Below are positions 32,840-41,640 of a stretch of DNA of 64,000 bases, in pieces; position 1 is the first letter of the stretch, and each line of letters starts with the position of its first letter. The DNA is from Nonomuraea fuscirosea (lineage in GTDB: Bacteria; Actinomycetota; Actinomycetes; Streptosporangiales; Streptosporangiaceae). A program made the position numbers and the translations under genes. The notes under the pieces are model-generated. The model saw only the letters and a list, made by a program, of their open reading frames with translations. It was not told the DNA's origin and made no database searches. The stretch lies in assembly GCF_003001935.1 (NCBI RefSeq), contig NZ_PVNG01000002.1, positions 682,001 through 746,000 on the forward strand. The letters run 5' to 3'.

Positions 32840-35800
32840 TCATGGCGCCAGGTAGGCGGTCTGGATCAGCTTCTCGCCGGAACGCCGGTTCACGTGCAGC
32901 CCCCGCCCCGCGGGCAACTGCCGCGGGCGTACGTTGCCGAAGAGCTGCCCCTCCTCCCTCGGCCCCGACAGCAGCACGGCGGGCGAGTTCATCTCCTTCA
33001 GCCGCCGCACCACCGGGTCCAGCATGCTCCGCCCCGCCCCGCCCATGGCCCGGGCCAGCACGAGGTGCAGCCCGATGTCCCTGGCCTGCGGCAGCAGGTC
33101 GCCGAGCACGGCCAGGGGGTTGGCGGAGGTGGCCACCAGGTCGTAGTCGTCCACGATGACGTACAGGTCCTGCCCGGTCCACCAGCTTCGGGTGCGCAGC
33201 TGCTCGGAGGTGAGGTCGGGCGGCGGCAGCCGTTCGGTCAGCACCTCCTGCACCCCCTTGAGCAGCGTCGTCGCGGCCGCGCTCGACGCGGCGTAGCCGA
33301 CGCGGTGCTCGGTGTCGGTGGCGTCCAGCAGCGAGCGCCGGTAGTCGATCACGACGAAGCGCGCCCGCAGCGGCGTGCGCGCGGCCGCGATGCCGCGCGC
33401 GATCACCTTCAGCAGGTTGCTCTTGCCGCTCTCGGTGTCGCCGAACACCACGAAGTGCGGGTCGGCGTCGAAGTCCAGCAGCACGGGCGCGAGCGCGGCC
33501 TCGTCGATGCCGACCGGGATCCGCATGGGGCCCTCGGCCGGGGGAGCGGGCAGCGTGTGCGCGGGCAGCAGGGCCGGCAGCAGCCGGACGGGCGGCGCGG
33601 GACGGCCGGGCCACGCCGACGCCGCGGCCTGCACCAGCGCGGAGACCCCGTCGGCCAGGTCGTCGAGCGTGCGGCGGCCGTCGATGCGCGGCAGCGCGGC
33701 CAGGAAGTGCAGCGACTCGCGGGTGAGACCGCGTCCTGGCATGCGCTCGGGCACGTTCGCGGCGGCCTTGCGGTCGATCTCCGAGTCGAACGCGTCGCCG
33801 AGCCGCAGCTCCAGCCGGGTGGCGAGCAGTTCGCGCACCCCGGCGCGGAACTCCAGCCACCGGTTGGCGGTGCCGACGACGTGGATGCCGAAGCCGAGGC
33901 CCCGCGTGACCAGGTCGCCGACGTCGGCCTCGAGCAGCTCGTACTCCTGGCGCAGGGTGGCCCAGCCGTCCACCACGAGGAACACGTCGCCCCAGCCGTC
34001 GCCCTCGTAGGCGCCGGAGGCGACCATCCTGCGGTAGGCGGCCATGGAGTCGATCCCGCGCTCCACGAACAGCCGCTCGCGCCGTTCCAGCAGCGTCTTC
34101 ATCTCGGCCACGGTCCTGCGCACCGCGTCGGCGTCGAGGCGGGCCGCCACGCCGCCGACGTGCGGCAGCCCGGACAGCGCCGACAGGGTGCCGCCGCCGA
34201 AGTCCAGGCAGTAGAACTGGACCTCCTCCGGGGTGTGGGTGAGCGCGAGCGAGGCGATCAGCGTGCGCAGCAGCGTGCTCTTGCCGGTCTGCGGCGCGCC
34301 CACGATCGCGACGTTGCCCGCCGCGCCCGACAGATCCAGCCAGTACGGATCCCGCCGCTGGTCGAACGGGCTGTCCACGATCCCGGCCACGGCGTGCAGC
34401 CGCCCGGGGCGCTCGCCCGACGTCCCCGCCGCGGTGAGCCCGTGCGTAGGCGTGGCCTCGACGGGCGGCAGGAGCCGGTCGAGCGAGGCGGGCTCCCTCA
34501 GCGGCGGCAGCCAGATCCGGTGCGCCGGCGCCCCCTGGTCCTCCAGCCGTTTCACCACGATGTCCAGCAGGCTGTCCTGCCTGCCCTTGGGGTCGGCCAC
34601 GACCGGGGGCGCGGCGGCGACGGGCGGCAGCGGGACGCGTTCGGCGCCGTACCAGACGATCTTGCCGCGGTGTCCCGTGCGGGCCGGCCCGGCCGGGCGG
34701 CGCGCCTCGGCCGGCCGGTACGGCCCCGACACGTACGCGGCCTTGAACCGCGTCATCCCGGTCGTCTCGAACATCAGGTACGCGTTGCCCGGCTCGGGCG
34801 GCAGCGAGTACGCGTCCGCCACCCCCAGCACCGCCCGGCTCTCGGCGGCCGAGAAGGTGCGCAGCCCGATCCGGTACGACAGGTGGGTGTCCAGCCCGCG
34901 CAGCCGCCCCGCCTCCAGCCGCTGCGAGGCCAGCAGCAGGTGCACCCCGAGCGAGCGCCCGAGCCGCCCGATCATCACGAACAGCTCGGCGAACTCGGGC
35001 TTGGCCGCCAGCAGCTCGCTGAACTCGTCCAGCACGATGAACAGCGTCGGCAGCGGCCGTAGCTCGGCCCCCTGCTCGCGGGCCTGCTCGTAGTCGCGGA
35101 CGGAGGCGTGGTTCCCGGCCGAGCGCAGCAGCTCCTGCCGGCGCACCAGCTCGCCGTGCAGCGCGTCGTGCATGCGGTCGACCAGCGGCAGCTCGTCCTC
35201 CAGGTTGGTGATCACCGCGGACACGTGCGGCAGCGCGTCCAGCCCGAGGAACGTGGCGCCGCCCTTGAAGTCGACGAGCACGAAGTTCAGCGTCTCGGAG
35301 GAGTGCGTGATCGCCAGCGCGAGCACGAGCGTGCGCAGCAGCTCCGACTTGCCCGAGCCGGTCGCCCCCACCATGAGCCCGTGCGGCCCCATGCCGCCCT
35401 GGGCCGCCTCCTTGATGTCCAGCTCCACGGGCCGGCCGTCCGCGCCCAGCCCGATCGGCACCCGCAGCCGGTGGCGCGCCGGGCGGGGCTGCCAGGTCAC
35501 CGCCGTGGACATCCGGCGCGCGTCGCCGATCCTGAGCAGGTCGGTGAGCGTGGTGCCGGTGGCGAGGACGTCCTGCCGCTCCTCACCGCCGCCCGTGCCG
35601 GTCCGCATCGGCGCGAGCTGCCTGGCCAGCGCGGCGAACGCGGGCGCGGCCATCCGGTCGGGGCGGCCCAGCCCGGTTCCGACCTCATTGCCCAGCTCGT
35701 CCGCGCCGATCCTGACCAGCTCCGCCGGTCCCGCCTCCAGGCGCAGGGTGAGCGGCGCTGGCGCGGGCGGGGTGGCGCCGCTGAGGTCGATCACGGTCAC

Positions 35801-36832
35801 GCCCTCGATGACGTCCTGCGCGAGCCGGCTGCCCGCCGGCACCGTGCCGCCGTCCACGACCACGACGTGGTACGGCACCGCGTCCGCCGCGAGCCCCTTG
35901 CTGAACCGGGGCCGGTCCTTCAGCTCGAATCCCAGCAGCCGGTCCAGCTCGCCCAGATCGCCCACGACCAGCCGGACAGGCCCGGCGCCGTCCTCCTCCG
36001 AGGGGTGCAGCGCGTGCGGCAGCCACTTCACCGGCTCCCAGTCCCGCGCGGCGCCGGACCCCGCGCACACGGAGATCCGCAGGTCGTCGGGGGAGTGCAG
36101 CGCCGCCGCCTGGGCCAGCGCGGCCCGGACCAGGTCGCGCGCCACCACGGGATCCCCGCTCAGCACGATCCGCGCGAACGAGTGCAGCGCCAGCGCCACC
36201 GGCAGCCCGGGAACGGTGGCGTGCGTGCGCACGAACCGGCGCAGCGCGCCCGCCGTCATCGGGTCCAGGTCCTCGACCGGCCCGGTCTCGGGCGGGATCA
36301 GCGGCAGCGCCAGGCGCTGCGCCGAGGTGGCGATCCTGACCTGGACGAAGTCGTCGTCGCGCGGCCTGCGCTCCCACAGCCGGGTGGTCATCACCAGCGA
36401 CCACAGGGTGGAGGGGTCGGGATGGTTCCAGGTCATGGCGCGGCGCTGCTGCCCTGCGGCCGCCCGGACCCGCTTCCTGACCTGCTCCAGGTAGCGGTAG
36501 TAGTCGCGGCGCCGGCCGTTGAGCTGGTTCCTGCGCTCCCCGGCGGTGCGCATCAGCTGGCCGACGCTCATGCCGGCCATCGAGATCGCGAACAGGCCGC
36601 TGGAGACCAGCATGATCGGGTTGCCGGTGGAGCCGCCGGTGAACATGAGCGCCATCGCCCCCGCCCCCGCGATCATCGGCAGGTACGTGAGCAGCTGCGT
36701 CAGCCCGCCGCCCGTCACGGTCTCCGGGATCTCGGGCGGGGGTTCGAGGAGGACCTCTCCCGCCGGAGACTCCGGCGGCTCGCGCCGCTCCGGCCGGCGG
36801 ACCACGATCAGGCTGCCGCTCACCAGCCTCAT
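32840..36832 (-). CDS. eccC: T7SS motor ATPase EccC
   Basis: 1330 residues, full length with the EccCa and EccCb parts fused. Two N-terminal TM helices (about 38-75) are followed by three FtsK/SpoIIIE-type ATPase domains. Walker A motifs are GATGSGKSE (about 489), GAPQTGKST (about 845) and GDTESGKSN (about 1130). Walker B regions are LFIVLDEFSELL, VFLVVDGWATLR and LYVIVDDYDLVA. Only the first has the canonical hhhhDE, consistent with ATPase 1 doing most hydrolysis and domains 2-3 serving substrate recognition. It is transcribed opposite to the rest of the ecc genes, divergent from eccD. Confidence 0.95.
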   Translation of the reverse strand: MRLVSGSLIVVRRPERREPPESPAGEVLLEPPPEIPETVTGGGLTQLLTYLPMIAGAGAMALMFTGGSTGNPIMLVSSGLFAISMAGMSVGQLMRTAGERRNQLNGRRRDYYRYLEQVRKRVRAAAGQQRRAMTWNHPDPSTLWSLVMTTRLWERRPRDDDFVQVRIATSAQRLALPLIPPETGPVEDLDPMTAGALRRFVRTHATVPGLPVALALHSFARIVLSGDPVVARDLVRAALAQAAALHSPDDLRISVCAGSGAARDWEPVKWLPHALHPSEEDGAGPVRLVVGDLGELDRLLGFELKDRPRFSKGLAADAVPYHVVVVDGGTVPAGSRLAQDVIEGVTVIDLSGATPPAPAPLTLRLEAGPAELVRIGADELGNEVGTGLGRPDRMAAPAFAALARQLAPMRTGTGGGEERQDVLATGTTLTDLLRIGDARRMSTAVTWQPRPARHRLRVPIGLGADGRPVELDIKEAAQGGMGPHGLMVGATGSGKSELLRTLVLALAITHSSETLNFVLVDFKGGATFLGLDALPHVSAVITNLEDELPLVDRMHDALHGELVRRQELLRSAGNHASVRDYEQAREQGAELRPLPTLFIVLDEFSELLAAKPEFAELFVMIGRLGRSLGVHLLLASQRLEAGRLRGLDTHLSYRIGLRTFSAAESRAVLGVADAYSLPPEPGNAYLMFETTGMTRFKAAYVSGPYRPAEARRPAGPARTGHRGKIVWYGAERVPLPPVAAAPPVVADPKGRQDSLLDIVVKRLEDQGAPAHRIWLPPLREPASLDRLLPPVEATPTHGLTAAGTSGERPGRLHAVAGIVDSPFDQRRDPYWLDLSGAAGNVAIVGAPQTGKSTLLRTLIASLALTHTPEEVQFYCLDFGGGTLSALSGLPHVGGVAARLDADAVRRTVAEMKTLLERRERLFVERGIDSMAAYRRMVASGAYEGDGWGDVFLVVDGWATLRQEYELLEADVGDLVTRGLGFGIHVVGTANRWLEFRAGVRELLATRLELRLGDAFDSEIDRKAAANVPERMPGRGLTRESLHFLAALPRIDGRRTLDDLADGVSALVQAAASAWPGRPAPPVRLLPALLPAHTLPAPPAEGPMRIPVGIDEAALAPVLLDFDADPHFVVFGDTESGKSNLLKVIARGIAAARTPLRARFVVIDYRRSLLDATDTEHRVGYAASSAAATTLLKGVQEVLTERLPPPDLTSEQLRTRSWWTGQDLYVIVDDYDLVATSANPLAVLGDLLPQARDIGLHLVLARAMGGAGRSMLDPVVRRLKEMNSPAVLLSGPREEGQLFGNVRPRQLPAGRGLHVNRRSGEKLIQTAYLAP

Positions 36833-36863
36833 GAAAGCCCCTGACGTAGGGATATAGGCGACA

Positions 36864-36877
36864 TTTCAAAATTCCTG
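36864..36877 (-). promoter_or_regulatory. CAGGAA-N2-TTGAAA element upstream of eccC
   Basis: On the minus strand CAGGAATTTTGAAA ends 31 bases before the eccC start. It shares 12 fixed positions with the element before the WXG100 pair. The plus strand also shows TTCA-N7-TGAA symmetry, so a dimeric regulator site is as possible as a promoter box. Confidence 0.45.
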
Positions 36878-36913
36878 AACGTTTTTCGCCCGTCACGGCG
36901 CGAACCCGCTCCC

Positions 36914-36919
36914 TACACT
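36914..36919 (+). promoter_or_regulatory. -10 box TACACT for leaderless eccD
   Basis: TACACT ends 7 bases before the eccD GTG (36927) and there is no Shine-Dalgarno, fitting a leaderless start. No strong -35 hexamer at 17 bases (CGTCAC is there). Confidence 0.5.
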
Positions 36920-36926
36920 CATCCGG

Positions 36927-38312
36927 GTGAGCGCCACCGGAACCGACCTGTGCCGGGTCACCGTCGTGACCCCGCGCGGCTTCCTGGACCTGGGCCTGCC
37001 ACCGGACATCCCGCTGGGCAACCTGCTGCCGACCCTCCTGCGCATCGCGGGCGAGGGGCTGGCCGAGGCGGGCCTGGCCCACGGCGGCTGGGTGCTCCAG
37101 CGGCTCGGCGCGCCGCCGTTCGACCCGGACGCCACCCTGGCCGAGCTGACCGTGCACGACGGCGAGCTGCTGCACCTGCGCCCGCGCGGCCACGAACTGC
37201 CCGAGGCCGTCTTCGACGACGTCGCCGACGCGGTCGCGACCGGCGTCCTGGAGCGCACGGGACGCTGGCAGCCGGCCGCGACCAGGAGTTACGGCCTGCG
37301 CGGAGCCGTCGCCCTGCTCGGGCTCGGCGCGGCCGCGCTGCTGACGGCCGGCCCGCCGTGGCCGCCCGCCGCGCTGGTCGCCGGGGTCGTGGCGCTGGTC
37401 CTGCTGCTGGTGGCCGCGGCGCTGTCCCGGGCCATGGACGACGCCGGAGCGGGAACGGCCATCGGGTACGCGGCCCTGCCCTACGGCTTCGTCGCCGGCC
37501 TCGTCGGACCGGCCTCGGCGCAGGCGCTCTTCCAGCCGGACACCCTGCTCTCCGCCTGCGGCGTGACGCTGATGCTGGCCACGGCGACCGGGTTCGCGGT
37601 GGCGCGGGGGCTGCCCGCGTTCCTCGGCGTGGCCGCCGCCGCGCTCTGCGGGCTGCTGGGCGCCGGCGTCGTCATGGCCTTCGACCTGCCCCCGGCCGGG
37701 GTGGCGGCGGTGCTGGCCGCGCTCGCAGTCGGGCTGAGCACGACCATCCCCTCACTGGCGTTCCGGCTGGCCGGGATGCCGCTGCCCGCGCTGCCGGCCA
37801 CGGCGGAGGAACTGCGCCAAGAGAGCGGCGACCTGGACGGCGCCCTGGTGATCGACAAGACCGTGCTCGCCGACCGCTTCTGCTCGGGGCTGCTCGGCGC
37901 GGTGGCGCTGGTGGTGCTGGGCGCGCAGGTGCTGCTCGTGCTGGAGGGCACCTGGGTCTCGCTCGCGATGAGCGCGGCGCTGTCGCTGTCGCTGCTCCTG
38001 CGGGCCCGCGTCTTTGAGGGCCGCGGCCAGCGGGCCTGGCTGACGGCCGCGACCCTGCTCGGTGTGCTCCTGCCGGCCGGGGCCGCGACGCTCGCCGCCG
38101 CGGACGGGACCGTCCTCTACGTGATCGTGCCGGGGCTCGTGGCGCTGGCCCTGGCCGTGGCGGGGACGGCGCTGTGGCTCACGACCGGGCGGCCGTCGCC
38201 GTTCTGGGGCCGCGCGGGCGACATCGCCGACATCCTGCTCATGATCGCGCTGGTGCCGCTCGCCCTGGCCGTGATGAACCTGTACGAGACCATCCGCGGC
38301 CTGGTCGGCTGA
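36927..38312 (+). CDS. eccD: T7SS membrane protein EccD
   Basis: 461 residues. The N-terminal ubiquitin-like (YukD) domain (about 1-90; CRVTVVTPRGFLDLGLPPDI, LHLRPRGHELP) is followed by about eleven TM helices that form the central membrane vestibule of the secretion complex. The length and the split into a cytosolic domain and multi-spanning region match EccD. GTG start, probably leaderless. EccB follows 24 bases later, so the two are co-transcribed. No EccE gene is seen, as in most non-mycobacterial systems. Confidence 0.93.
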   Translation: MSATGTDLCRVTVVTPRGFLDLGLPPDIPLGNLLPTLLRIAGEGLAEAGLAHGGWVLQRLGAPPFDPDATLAELTVHDGELLHLRPRGHELPEAVFDDVADAVATGVLERTGRWQPAATRSYGLRGAVALLGLGAAALLTAGPPWPPAALVAGVVALVLLLVAAALSRAMDDAGAGTAIGYAALPYGFVAGLVGPASAQALFQPDTLLSACGVTLMLATATGFAVARGLPAFLGVAAAALCGLLGAGVVMAFDLPPAGVAAVLAALAVGLSTTIPSLAFRLAGMPLPALPATAEELRQESGDLDGALVIDKTVLADRFCSGLLGAVALVVLGAQVLLVLEGTWVSLAMSAALSLSLLLRARVFEGRGQRAWLTAATLLGVLLPAGAATLAAADGTVLYVIVPGLVALALAVAGTALWLTTGRPSPFWGRAGDIADILLMIALVPLALAVMNLYETIRGLVG

Positions 38313-38336
38313 CCCGGCCGCGCCGGGAGGGGCGGA

Positions 38337-39746
38337 GTGCACAACCAGCGCGACCTTTACCAGGCCTACCGCCTCACCGTGCAGCGCGTCGGGCTGGCCC
38401 TGCTGCGCGCACAGCCCAACCTGCCGGAGTGGCCGCTGCGCCGGCAGAACATCGGGTTCCTGGCCGGCGTCATGGTCGCGGTCCTGCTCTGCGTCGGCTT
38501 CGCGGTCTACGGCCTGCTGCGCCCCGGCGGCACCAGGGCTCTGGAGGACCCCGGCACGCTGATCATCGAGCGCGAGACGGGGGCGCGCTTCGTCTACAGC
38601 CAGGACCAGCGCCGGCTCATCCCCGTCGCCAACTACGCCTCCGCCCGCCTCGTCCTCAACGCCGGGCAGATCAAGGAGCGGGTCGTGGCCAGGCAGGCGC
38701 TGGCCTCGTACGAGCGCGGGGCGGCCATCGGCATCCCCGGCGCGCCCGACTCGTTGCCCGACCCGGCGAACCTGGCCAAGGGCCCCTGGTCGGCGTGCGT
38801 GCGGGAGCGGGCCGAGCCGACCGGGCGAAAGCCGTACGTGATGCTGGCCGCGGGACGTGACCTCGGCGGAAAGCCGGTCGCCGAGGGGGAGGCGACGCTG
38901 GTCGGCGTGGGCGGCCAGACGTGGGCGATCTGGCGCGGCACCCGCATGCGCGTGCCGGCCGGCATCGCCGGCGGCCTCACCGCCGCCGGCCCGGCCGCCG
39001 TGCCGGTGGCCTGGCTGAACGCGCTGCCGGAAGGGCCCGACCTGGCCGCCCCCGCCATCCCCGGACGGGGCCGCCCGGTGACCGGACCGGGCGGCAAGGC
39101 CGCGGCGGTGGGGCAGGTGTTCCTGGCCGGCGCCGTGGCGGGCGGAGAGGACCGCTGGTACGTGCTGCTCGCCGACGGCCTGGCCCGCATCACTCAGGGG
39201 CAGGCCGCGCTGCTGCTGAGCGACCCCGACAGCAGGTCCGCTTATGGCGGCGGCGCGGTCGAGGAGATCCGGGTGGACGCCGCCACCGCCAACGCCGCCC
39301 CCCGCTCCCGTACCGCGCTGCCCGCCGACGGGCTGCCCGCCGTGCTGCCGCGGATGACCGCCTACGACCCGGCGCGCCCGATCTGCGTGGTCTACGCGGA
39401 GACCGGCGCCGGCTCCACCCGCGTCCGCGTCACCACCGGCGCCACGCTGCCCGCCGCGCACGGTGACGCCACCGACCTGGTCCGCCTTCCCGCAGGACGC
39501 GCCGTCCTGGCCGGCGTGCTGCCCGGCGACGGCCAGCTCAAGGCCGTGCGGTCCTTCTACCTGGTCACCCCGGAGGGCCGCCGCTACGCCGTGCCCGGCG
39601 CCGACGTGCTGACCAGGCTGGGCTACACCGCCGCCCAGGCGGCCCCCGTGCCGCTGAACGTGCTCCAGCTCATCCCCGAGGGCCCGGTGCTGGACCCGGC
39701 ACGGGCCGCCAGGCCCGCGATCGGCGACGATCAGCAGCCGCGGTAG
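38337..39746 (+). CDS. eccB: T7SS core protein EccB
   Basis: 469 residues. The N-terminus (NQRDLYQAYRLTVQRVGLAL) matches the EccB cytoplasmic segment, followed by one TM helix (about 44-64, FLAGVMVAVLLCVGFAVYGLL) and a large extracytoplasmic domain with R1-R4-type repeats (ARLVLNAGQIKERVV, ALLLSDPDSRSAYGGGAVEE). EccB caps the extracellular face of the complex. GTG start with GGGGCGGAG upstream. Its last codons (IGDDQQPR, stop TAG) lie in the first unit of a 40-bp tandem duplication. Confidence 0.93.
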   Translation: MHNQRDLYQAYRLTVQRVGLALLRAQPNLPEWPLRRQNIGFLAGVMVAVLLCVGFAVYGLLRPGGTRALEDPGTLIIERETGARFVYSQDQRRLIPVANYASARLVLNAGQIKERVVARQALASYERGAAIGIPGAPDSLPDPANLAKGPWSACVRERAEPTGRKPYVMLAAGRDLGGKPVAEGEATLVGVGGQTWAIWRGTRMRVPAGIAGGLTAAGPAAVPVAWLNALPEGPDLAAPAIPGRGRPVTGPGGKAAAVGQVFLAGAVAGGEDRWYVLLADGLARITQGQAALLLSDPDSRSAYGGGAVEEIRVDAATANAAPRSRTALPADGLPAVLPRMTAYDPARPICVVYAETGAGSTRVRVTTGATLPAAHGDATDLVRLPAGRAVLAGVLPGDGQLKAVRSFYLVTPEGRRYAVPGADVLTRLGYTAAQAAPVPLNVLQLIPEGPVLDPARAARPAIGDDQQPR

Positions 39747-39794
39747 CCCGTACCTCGTGCTCGGCGGCGATCAGCAGCCGCGACAGCCCGCACC
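39721..39794. repeat. 40-bp-period tandem duplication spanning the eccB stop
   Basis: 39721-39754 and 39761-39794 are 30/34 identical. The first unit carries the TAG stop (39744); in the second the equivalent triplet is CAG. The rest of 39747-39808 holds nothing else. Confidence 0.85.
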
Positions 39795-39808
39795 GGTTTC
39801 CGGGCGCC

Positions 39809-40837
39809 TCAGCACCGGAACAGCTCCAGCAGCTCGTCCGCCCGGTTGGTGCGGGCGATCCACACCTCACGGCCGCGCCGCTCCCGGGTGATCAGCCGCC
39901 CGGCGCGCAGCCGGTCGCAGTGGTAGGTGAGCCCGCTGGGCGCGATCTTCATGTCCGTCGCCAGCATGGACATCGTCATCGGCTGGTCCAGCGCGCAGAG
40001 CAGGTCCGCGCGGACCGGCCCTACCAGCGCCGACAGCTCGTCCACCGCCGGGGCGACGGGCTTGCGCCACAGGGAGTCCGCGCCGGGCACGGGGTAGGCG
40101 ATCCACACCGCGCCGGGGTCGTCCAGGCCGAGCACGAGCGCGTCCCGGCCGGCCAGCATCGGCGTCAGGACCAGCGTGCGCTCGCCCAGCTCGTACGTGC
40201 CGGCGGGCGAACCGGGGAAGCGCAGGCCGCCCTCGCCGTGCACGATGCGTTCGCCGAGCGCCCCGAGCAGCAGTTCCGGCCCGCCGCGCACGGTCGTCAC
40301 GCCGACCCGCTCGACCTCCCTGTCGAGCAGCGGCCGGGCGCGCTTCCACAGCGGTTCGACGGTGTTCCAGACGTCGGCCAGGGCACCGGCGTAGCCGTGC
40401 AGCCAGCGGGCGGGCCGCTCGGCCGCCGCCCGCCACTGCACGGGCGGCGCGTCCGTCCTGTACGTACGCTCCAGGTCCGCGAGGAAGGCGTCGGGCGACA
40501 GGTCGCGCAGGGCGGCGACCTGGGCCGGCACGGAGACGTCACCCCCGATGGGGGAGTGCGGCACCAGGCTGTCCGGCCCCAGCGAGCAACCGGGAGCGGC
40601 CAGCGGGCGTACGGCCTCGTGGCCGAGCGGGCCGACCCGGGAGCCGATCGCCCGCCGCCACAGCTCGGGCAGGCCGCGGCGGCGGCCGGCGACGGCGTCG
40701 ATCAGCATGGCAAGGGCGGTGAGACTCGGCGAGATCGAGATGTTCAGCTTCGGCGTGGAGCTCAGGCGCAGCTCACTCCACCCGCTGGTCCTTGGTACTT
40801 GGGCCCCCACAGGTAGGACAGTAGACAGGTAAGACAT
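39809..40837 (-). CDS. ArsR-like winged-helix regulator with DUF5937-type N-terminal domain
   Basis: 342 residues. The C-terminal 75 form a winged HTH (RADLLCALDQPMTMSMLATD, PSGLTYHCDRLRAGRLITRE). The N-terminal 260 are the alpha/beta sensor-like region seen in actinobacterial DUF5937 regulators (ISPSLTALAMLIDAVAGRRR near the start). No cysteine cluster, so a metal sensor is unlikely. Probably a repressor of a neighbouring or its own gene; the target is not evident. An alternative start nearer PKLNISISPS (about residue 29) would fit homologues better. Confidence 0.75.
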   Translation of the reverse strand: MSYLSTVLPVGAQVPRTSGWSELRLSSTPKLNISISPSLTALAMLIDAVAGRRRGLPELWRRAIGSRVGPLGHEAVRPLAAPGCSLGPDSLVPHSPIGGDVSVPAQVAALRDLSPDAFLADLERTYRTDAPPVQWRAAAERPARWLHGYAGALADVWNTVEPLWKRARPLLDREVERVGVTTVRGGPELLLGALGERIVHGEGGLRFPGSPAGTYELGERTLVLTPMLAGRDALVLGLDDPGAVWIAYPVPGADSLWRKPVAPAVDELSALVGPVRADLLCALDQPMTMSMLATDMKIAPSGLTYHCDRLRAGRLITRERRGREVWIARTNRADELLELFRC

Positions 40838-41275
40838 CGCCGGATGAATGCTTCAACAATGCTAGAAACATCCAAAAACGGCCCCTATGTGATGCGGACG
40901 GTGCGGCTTTCGAGGGGGCGTGTCGCCTCTGCGGTCAAGTTCATGCCTTGTCCTCTTCTGTAAAGCTGTGTCCCTCTGTGGAACGGGGAAGCTACGCCTC
41001 TTCACTAACTTCTGACTTGAAAGTCCCTTACAAGCTCCGTTGCCCCGCCCGCCTCGCCGGCGCGCTTCCCAGGCCGCTTCCCCCTGGCCAGGGGGGCATT
41101 TCTGGTACCGAGGTCAATAGATCGTCACCTGGGAGTGGGGTTTTCTCCCCGCCGGGTTGGGTGGAGCGGTGGCAGGTGGCCTTGCGGAGATGGAAGGCTG
41201 CCCGCAACCGCCCCGGTTCTCCTGCGAATGGAGGACCGGGGTGGAGCCCGCAATGCACCGAAAGGAGTGCTGCAG
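40838..41275. other. 438-base intergenic region without a recognisable gene
   Basis: Between the winged-helix regulator (minus) and the DUF397 gene (plus). It is relatively AT-rich at 40838-41035 and should contain both promoters, but no clear -35/-10 pair, palindrome or RNA gene was found. A plus-strand frame from 41135 runs into the DUF397 gene; its upstream part shows no coding character. Confidence 0.5.
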
Positions 41276-41464
41276 ATGACACAAGACGCCAGCCGCGTCG
41301 CGGCGAAGCGGATCAACGACCACGTGGAGATCATCCACGCGGACAACCCGGACACGGTGCTGGAAGTTCCTCGCCGTGACTGGGAGGCGTTCACCGCGGC
41401 CGTCAAGTCGGGCGCGTTCGACCTCGAAACGCTCAACAGGCAGGCCGAGGAGAGCGCGGCCTGA
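41276..41464 (+). CDS. Short DUF397-like protein, orphan
   Basis: 62 residues, ATG 41276 with AAAGGAG 8 bases upstream. The segment NDHVEIIHADNPDTVLEVPR followed by RDWEAFTAAVKSG matches the second half of DUF397 (V-x-V-R-D...W-x-x-F). The usual first half (W-x-K-S-S-Y-S) is absent. DUF397 genes normally follow an XRE-type HTH partner (BldB/WhiJ-like systems); none is adjacent, so it is an orphan. A strong hairpin follows its stop. Confidence 0.7.
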   Translation: MTQDASRVAAKRINDHVEIIHADNPDTVLEVPRRDWEAFTAAVKSGAFDLETLNRQAEESAA

Positions 41465-41480
41465 CCTTCCGCAGCACGAA

Positions 41481-41514
41481 GGCGCCCGCTCCCCTGACCC
41501 GGGAAGCGGGCGCC
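41481..41514 (+). terminator. Hairpin terminator after the DUF397 gene
   Basis: GGCGCCCGCT (41481-41490) pairs perfectly with AGCGGGCGCC (41505-41514), 10-bp stem, 14-base loop, no T-tract. Confidence 0.65.
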
Positions 41515-41520
41515 CGCCGC

Positions 41521-41640
41521 TCAGCAGCGGCTCTTGGCGTGGTCCACGCCGCTCAGCTCTTGGTGCGGTCCCGCACCGCTCAGTTCGCGGGGCTCAGCGG
41601 CGCCCGGACCAGTAGCTCTTAGCGCGCTCCCACGCCGCCG
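41521..41640. repeat. Repeats of the haloperoxidase 3' end with covarying hairpins
   Basis: GCTCTT-initiated units occur at 41530, 41556 (26-bp period) and, inside the gene, 41615. A CGCTCAG-like box, carrying minus-strand TGA, occurs four times (41521, 41553, 41580, and the true stop 41594) and covers all three frames. Two units contain inverted repeats (41536-41550 and 41562-41577) whose arms differ by two paired, compensatory changes. Confidence 0.7.

Noticed and set aside
36832..39808. Searched for EccE after EccB
   Set aside because: The next gene is a winged-helix regulator on the other strand; no EccE-like membrane protein is present in the window.
40849..40880. Possible long inverted repeat GGATG...CATCC upstream of the winged-helix gene
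   Set aside because: Only the outer five bases pair; the inner positions do not.
40838..41275. Possible small RNA or riboswitch in the long intergenic gap
   Set aside because: No stable hairpin series, terminator or recognisable aptamer motif could be found by eye.
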